Source: Ignavibacteriota bacterium
GTDB lineage: Bacteria; Bacteroidota; Ignavibacteria; Tepidaquicellales; OLB5
Assembly (NCBI GenBank): GCA_003820375.1
Contig: RPQH01000003.1
Span: 1-64,000 of the forward strand
Direction of reading: 5' to 3'
DNA length: 64,000 nt
In this document: piece after piece, positions 59,660-64,000 of the stretch
How positions within the stretch are numbered: position 1 is the first letter of the stretch
Layout: each line of letters starts with the position of its first letter
Notes under the pieces: generated by a model
Database searches by the model: none
What the model was told of the DNA's origin: nothing
Seen by the model: only the letters and a program-made list of their open reading frames with translations
Position numbers and translations under genes: made by a program

Positions 59660-60772
59660 TTACACTTCCTTACTAACATTTAATCCAACATGTGTTTCTT
59701 CAATAATATAATCCACAACTTTTTTCAAACCTTCTTCAGTACCATCCCATGCAGCTAATTGCCTGTCTGCACCTGTACCCATATCAAGTATTTTCAGTAA
59801 ATAATTAACTTCGTTTCTGCTGTCAAGTTCATCAACAACATCATTAATAAATGCAAGAAGTTCCATTGCAAGTATTTTAAAATCAACTTCTTCTTCTTTG
59901 CCAAAATCAATTAATTTACCCTGTGTACCATATCTTGCAGCTCTCCATTTATTTTCATTTATCAGGGCTCTGCGGTAGAGCCTAAAACCAAGATTCTGCT
60001 TTATAAGTTTATACATTTTGTAAACAACTGCCTGCATAATTGCAGCCAGGCAAATTGTTTCATCAACACGCATAGGTATATCACAAATCCGGAATTCAAG
60101 CGTATCAAAATACGGGTGCAGGCGTATATCCCACCATATTTTTTTTGCATCATCAATGCAGTGTGTTTTAATAAGCAGGTTTACATATTTATCATATTCA
60201 GCGACACTGCCGTAATGATCGGGTATTCCGGTACGCGGAAACTTATCGAATACTTTCACCCTGTACGATTTATACCCGGTATTTCTTCCCAGCCAGAATG
60301 GTGAGTTTGTTGATAGTGCAAAAATGTGCGGGAGAAAATATCTCACGGCATTCATAATATGAATGCCGATTTCCCTGTTGTCAATTCCAACATGAACATG
60401 CAATCCGAAAATCAGATTTGCCCTGGCAGCTTCCTGCATTTCATCAACAATTTGCTTATAGCGGGGGTGATCGGTTATCTGCACATCGCTCCAGTGTGTA
60501 AACGGATGTGTACCGGCGGCGGCAATTCTATAGCCGTTCGAAATTGCCAGCTCACTTATCTTTGACCGCAGGTCAATCACTTCTTCCCGTGCTTCCTTTA
60601 TATTCCGGCAAACATTAGTACCTACTTCAATAACCGACTGATGCATCTCCGGCTTTACCTGCTCTTTCAGATAAACTTTCCCCTTCTCAACAATTTGAGC
60701 CATATGTGATACAAGCTGTCTTGTTTCAGGGTCTACTATCTGAAACTCTTCTTCAATTCCTAAAGTAAACAT
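59660..60772 (-). CDS. Carboxylate-amine ligase (GCS2 family)
   Basis: 'FTLGIEEEFQIVDPETRQLVSHM', 'FGLHVHVGIDNREIGIHIMNAVRYFLPHIFALSTNSPFWLGRNTGYKSYR', 'LEFRICDIPMRVDETICLAAIMQAVV'. Confidence 0.93.
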   Translation of the reverse strand: MFTLGIEEEFQIVDPETRQLVSHMAQIVEKGKVYLKEQVKPEMHQSVIEVGTNVCRNIKEAREEVIDLRSKISELAISNGYRIAAAGTHPFTHWSDVQITDHPRYKQIVDEMQEAARANLIFGLHVHVGIDNREIGIHIMNAVRYFLPHIFALSTNSPFWLGRNTGYKSYRVKVFDKFPRTGIPDHYGSVAEYDKYVNLLIKTHCIDDAKKIWWDIRLHPYFDTLEFRICDIPMRVDETICLAAIMQAVVYKMYKLIKQNLGFRLYRRALINENKWRAARYGTQGKLIDFGKEEEVDFKILAMELLAFINDVVDELDSRNEVNYLLKILDMGTGADRQLAAWDGTEEGLKKVVDYIIEETHVGLNVSKEV

Positions 60773-60786
60773 AATTTTTTATGTCC

Positions 60787-61848
60787 TTATTTTTTTGATT
60801 TGGATTTCTCTGCTTTTTCTTTGACCTGTTTTTTTACAGGCTTAGATTTGGACTTTTTTTTTACCGATTTATCAAACATCCCGCTTTCGAGCTGCTTATT
60901 ATTGGCAAATGCATAAACAAAATCACCCCATGTTAAATTATTCATCCCTTCATTATGGTCTTTGGCACGCCTGATTGCCATGTTAGCAACTGCTTCAACA
61001 ACCCACTCGAAATTCGCTTCCCCAACTGAATTAACATCAGCATCGGGTGCAGGGTTGCAAAAATCTATTGCATATGGTATTCCGTCTCTTACGGCAAGCT
61101 CTACCGTATTGAAATCATATCCCAAAGCTTTGTTAAGACGCAGTACGCAATCAGTAAGCATGTTTAATTTTGATTCTTCTACAATTTGTCCGTTTCTTAT
61201 ATATCTTTCATGGAAAGGATTTCTGGGTTCATAAGGCATTATGAGAACATCCTGCCTGTCAACGCAATAACATCTGTAATATTCCTCAAAAATAATTTCT
61301 TCCTGAAGCATCATAACAAGCTGTCCTGTTTCATTGTAAGCTTTGAAAAATTCATCAGCATTATTGAGCTTGTAAACATTTTTCCATCCGCCTCCTGCGA
61401 ACGGCTTGAAGTAAGCAGGGAAACCAACATATTGAAATATTGCTTCCCAATCCATAGGGAATTTCAGGTTCCTGAATGACAGCTCACTTGTATCTGCCGG
61501 ATGCTGATTTGATGGCAGAAGAACTGTTTTGGGTACAGGCACTCCGATTTTAGTTGATAAAGCATTATTAAAAAATTTTTCGTCAGCACTCCACCAGAAT
61601 GGATTGTTTATTACAGCAGTCCCGGATAATGCTGCATTTTTTAAATATGCACGGTAGAATGGAACATCCTGTGATATCCTGTCTATGATAACATCATATT
61701 GTGCCAGTTCACCCTGTACAACCTTGTCTATCAGAACAAAATCAGCAACAATATTATCGCCGGTTTGAACTGATTTTAAATTAATTCTATCTATTAATGC
61801 CTGGGGGAAAGTGTTTTCCTGTCCAAATAAAATTCCGATTCTTTTCAT
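60787..61848 (-). CDS. ATP-grasp ligase (RimK-like) with Lys/Ser-rich C-terminal tail
   Basis: 'MKRIGILFGQENTFPQALIDRIN', 'FPAYFKPFAGGGWKNVYKL', 'GYDFNTVELAVRDGIPYAIDFCNPAPDAD'; tail KKKSKSKPVKKQVKEKAEKSKSKK. Confidence 0.9.
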   Translation of the reverse strand: MKRIGILFGQENTFPQALIDRINLKSVQTGDNIVADFVLIDKVVQGELAQYDVIIDRISQDVPFYRAYLKNAALSGTAVINNPFWWSADEKFFNNALSTKIGVPVPKTVLLPSNQHPADTSELSFRNLKFPMDWEAIFQYVGFPAYFKPFAGGGWKNVYKLNNADEFFKAYNETGQLVMMLQEEIIFEEYYRCYCVDRQDVLIMPYEPRNPFHERYIRNGQIVEESKLNMLTDCVLRLNKALGYDFNTVELAVRDGIPYAIDFCNPAPDADVNSVGEANFEWVVEAVANMAIRRAKDHNEGMNNLTWGDFVYAFANNKQLESGMFDKSVKKKSKSKPVKKQVKEKAEKSKSKK

Positions 61849-62094
61849 TGGTAATATTATTTCTCCTTTAATTATATTTTTTATATTTATTTATTTTATT
61901 TCAAAGATATGTTTCGTCACTACGTGACTGCACCGTTATATCATAATTCTTCCTAATATGTTTCGTCATTAACTGCCAAAGGCAGTCAGGCGTGACTAAT
62001 TCCTTATGTCAATAATCTTTCTAACATAATTTCATCCCTTTGAGATTCACTCTATATCAATTCATATTACTCTTCTCAAATTTATCCTCAATTC

Positions 62095-62194
62095 CTCTTT
62101 CCCAAATTTCCATTTGGGAAAGTATTGAACTGCAATTAACGATTATTCTGTAATTCAAGACTCAAACTTTCCCAAATGGAAATTTGGGAAAGAG
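62095..62194. repeat. 100-bp element with perfect 28-bp terminal inverted repeats, each internally palindromic
   Basis: CTCTTTCCCAAATTTCCATTTGGGAAAG ... CTTTCCCAAATGGAAATTTGGGAAAGAG. Confidence 0.95.
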
Positions 62195-62214
62195 ATGCTG
62201 ATGTTCCAAACTCC

Positions 62215-62295
62215 CAGAACTCTCAGAACTCTCTGAACTCTCTGAACTCTCTGAACTCTCTGAACTCTCTGAACTCTCAGAACTCTCGGAACTCA
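62215..62295. repeat. 9-bp tandem array (AACTCTCTG)n
   Basis: AACTCTCAGAACTCTCTGAACTCTCTGAACTC... Confidence 0.95.
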
Positions 62296-63012
62296 TTTCA
62301 TTATTTCCACGTACTGCGGGAGCCACCTTCTCCACGAAGGCCAGTCATGCTCTTCACCTAGTCTGAAATCCATCCAGTGATTAATCCCTTTTTCATTCAG
62401 CACGTTTGACATTTCGAAATTTTCATCTTTGCACGCGTCAATTTCTCCTACTCCCAGTATAATTCCTATCTGCCTGATTTGGTTTAAAATATTTTCGTCA
62501 TTCAAATTCCGGATATAGTCAGGCGGATTATTGAAGTAACAATTATCATCATAATATCCGTCAAGAAATTGTTTTATATTAAATGCACCGCTTAAGCTGA
62601 AAAGATAGCTTACAAGCTGCGGATACCTGAACGCAAGGTTCAAAGCATTATAGCCGCCAAAGCTGCATCCGGCAACGGCTACTTTATCGGAACCTGTTTG
62701 TTGTTTTGCTATGGGTATTATGTCATATATAACAAGGTTCTCATATCCGAGATGTGATTTCACCCTGTCGGCAGGATGAATGTTCTTATTGTACCAGCTT
62801 TGAGGATTAAAAGTATCCGGACAATAAACAGTTATCATTCCCGAATCAATATATTGAGCAACAGAATCTACAAGCTTAAAATCTTTGTTTTCGTAGTACC
62901 TGCCATGAGATGTTGGAAATAAAATGAGCGGATGACCGCCATGCCCAAATACAAGCATTTCGAAATCCATACTCAGGTACTTGGAGTACCATTTTATGTA
63001 TTCTTCTTTCAA
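62293..63012 (-). CDS. Alpha/beta-hydrolase fold esterase
   Basis: 'KVAVAGCSFGGYNALNLAFRYPQLV', 'HPLILFPTSHGRYYENKDF', 'GEEHDWPSWRRWLPQYV'. Confidence 0.88.
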   Translation of the reverse strand: MKEEYIKWYSKYLSMDFEMLVFGHGGHPLILFPTSHGRYYENKDFKLVDSVAQYIDSGMITVYCPDTFNPQSWYNKNIHPADRVKSHLGYENLVIYDIIPIAKQQTGSDKVAVAGCSFGGYNALNLAFRYPQLVSYLFSLSGAFNIKQFLDGYYDDNCYFNNPPDYIRNLNDENILNQIRQIGIILGVGEIDACKDENFEMSNVLNEKGINHWMDFRLGEEHDWPSWRRWLPQYVEIMK

Positions 63013-63431
63013 AATTAATTTTTCGTTAAAACTTTTATATAATAAACTTAATTGGTTACTTTATTATAAGATATGAAAACCACAAAAATACAAAATTATT
63101 TTGTTACATCATAGAATTTTTATAATTCTCCGTTTATAAAGTATGGAAAGTATTTAAAGGGGAAATAAGCCGCAAATGCTGCATGACTACGGTTAGATAA
63201 AAACTTCATTAAACTTATAAACTTACCTGTATTGTTATAAACCATTTAAAAAAATCCAGTATGATATAAATGAATAACCCAAAACAATTCAAAAAGGTTC
63301 TTAAATTCATAACAAATATGAATTTATAAAAAAGGATTTCCCGCCCGTTTTTTAGGATTTTAAAACATTTATTGTTATTTTAACAAACTTTTACCTAAAT
63401 TTTTTAAAAAAATTTAAAAGAAAGAAATAAT

Positions 63432-64000
63432 ATGAAACAAATACTATTACCATTGTTACCAGTCATAATTTTCATTTTATTTTTTAATTCCTGCGGTGAA
63501 GATACTACTACACAACCTCCTGTTGACCCGGGAACAGGAAATGGTACAACCAAGAGTTTCACGACGACAGAAGAAGGTACTATTGATTTCGATAATTTTG
63601 AAGTAACAGTGAAAAAAGGAACCGTACCCCGGCTTCAAAATAATAATGTGGGTACAGTTGTTTTTTCAGTTAACACATCGCAGTCTATTCCTGCAGGATT
63701 ACCGGCATTACCGTCAGGGTTCACGCAGGTAAGTAAGTTTATTACTGTGGGACCTGATGCGTTTACTTTTAATTCAACAGTAAGAATATCATTGCCCGCA
63801 GGTAATGAAGCATCTCCGGGTCCTTTACGTGTGCTGAGTTACTTCCCCGGGACAAACGACTGGCGTATTGTTTCTACTTCATGGGTTGATACAGCAAACA
63901 AACGTATTGCTGTTGATGTTTTAAAGCTTGGATATTTTGTTTTGACAAATTATTCCGGTGCTGATCACTCTTTGGTCCCCGATGGCGGCGTTCAATATTG
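63432..64000 (+). CDS. Lipoprotein, truncated at the window edge (missing from supplied ORF track)
   Basis: Hand translation is open to the edge: MKQILLPLLPVIIFILFFNSCGEDTTTQPPVDPGTGNGTTKSFTTTEEGTIDF...; lipobox FNSC. Confidence 0.85.
   Translation, partial: MKQILLPLLPVIIFILFFNSCGEDTTTQPPVDPGTGNGTTKSFTTTEEGTIDFDNFEVTVKKGTVPRLQNNNVGTVVFSVNTSQSIPAGLPALPSGFTQVSKFITVGPDAFTFNSTVRISLPAGNEASPGPLRVLSYFPGTNDWRIVSTSWVDTANKRIAVDVLKLGYFVLTNYSGADHSLVPDGGVQY

Noticed and set aside
19914-62295. Tandem arrays considered as CRISPR
   Set aside because: Units are 7-21 bp, contiguous, with no unique spacers of regular length and no cas genes in the window.
62176-62361. NSL-repeat ORF on plus strand
   Set aside because: Translation of the AACTCTCTG array and the antisense esterase end.
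1-64000. tRNA, rRNA and prophage genes
   Set aside because: No convincing tRNA cloverleaf, rRNA signature, or phage structural/integrase gene was recognised by eye; a tRNAscan/Infernal run would be needed to be certain.

Overview
AT-rich chromosomal window. Three long secreted proteins combine YCF48/beta-propeller-like repeats with a C-terminal 'NYPNPFNP...SGVYFY.L..G.F..T..M.L.K' T9SS-type sorting domain, which suggests an Ignavibacteria/Bacteroidota-Chlorobi-type genome. Most genes are on the minus strand and look like core or household functions: ferritin, peptidase E, DinB proteins, aldehyde dehydrogenase, tryptophan 2,3-dioxygenase, rRNA methyltransferase, transsulfuration enzymes, LysRS, ScpA/ScpB, PBP1A, LpxH and nucleotide-sugar genes.

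Main points of interest:
(1) An exact consensus ParB site, TGTTTCACGTGAAACA (parS), at 22013-22028 in a ~700 bp non-coding gap.
(2) A compact amidoligase cluster at 56.8-63.0 kb: ATP-grasp, GCS2-type carboxylate-amine ligase, M29 aminopeptidase, a second ATP-grasp-like protein and an esterase. It probably makes or remodels a small peptide or amide metabolite.
(3) A translationally coupled RecQ helicase-phosphoribosyltransferase fusion plus divergent DprA, embedded between two transsulfuration genes.
(4) A frameshifted GxxExxY (PD-(D/E)XK-like) gene enclosed by ~36 bp inverted repeats, resembling a minimal mobile element.
(5) Many unannotated intergenic repeats. These include a ~115 bp dispersed element in five copies (GGGATTGCTTCGCTTTCC...GAGCTCGCAATTA), a ~90 bp CAAGGGGTAA/TTACCCCTTG element with a nested insertion, several MITE-like inverted-repeat elements, and locus-specific 9-bp tandem arrays at many gene ends.
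(6) Two single-base (+T) frameshifts that split genes, a 49-aa small ORF missing from the supplied track, and a lipoprotein CDS running off the right edge.

All calls come from reading the sequence; no database search was run.
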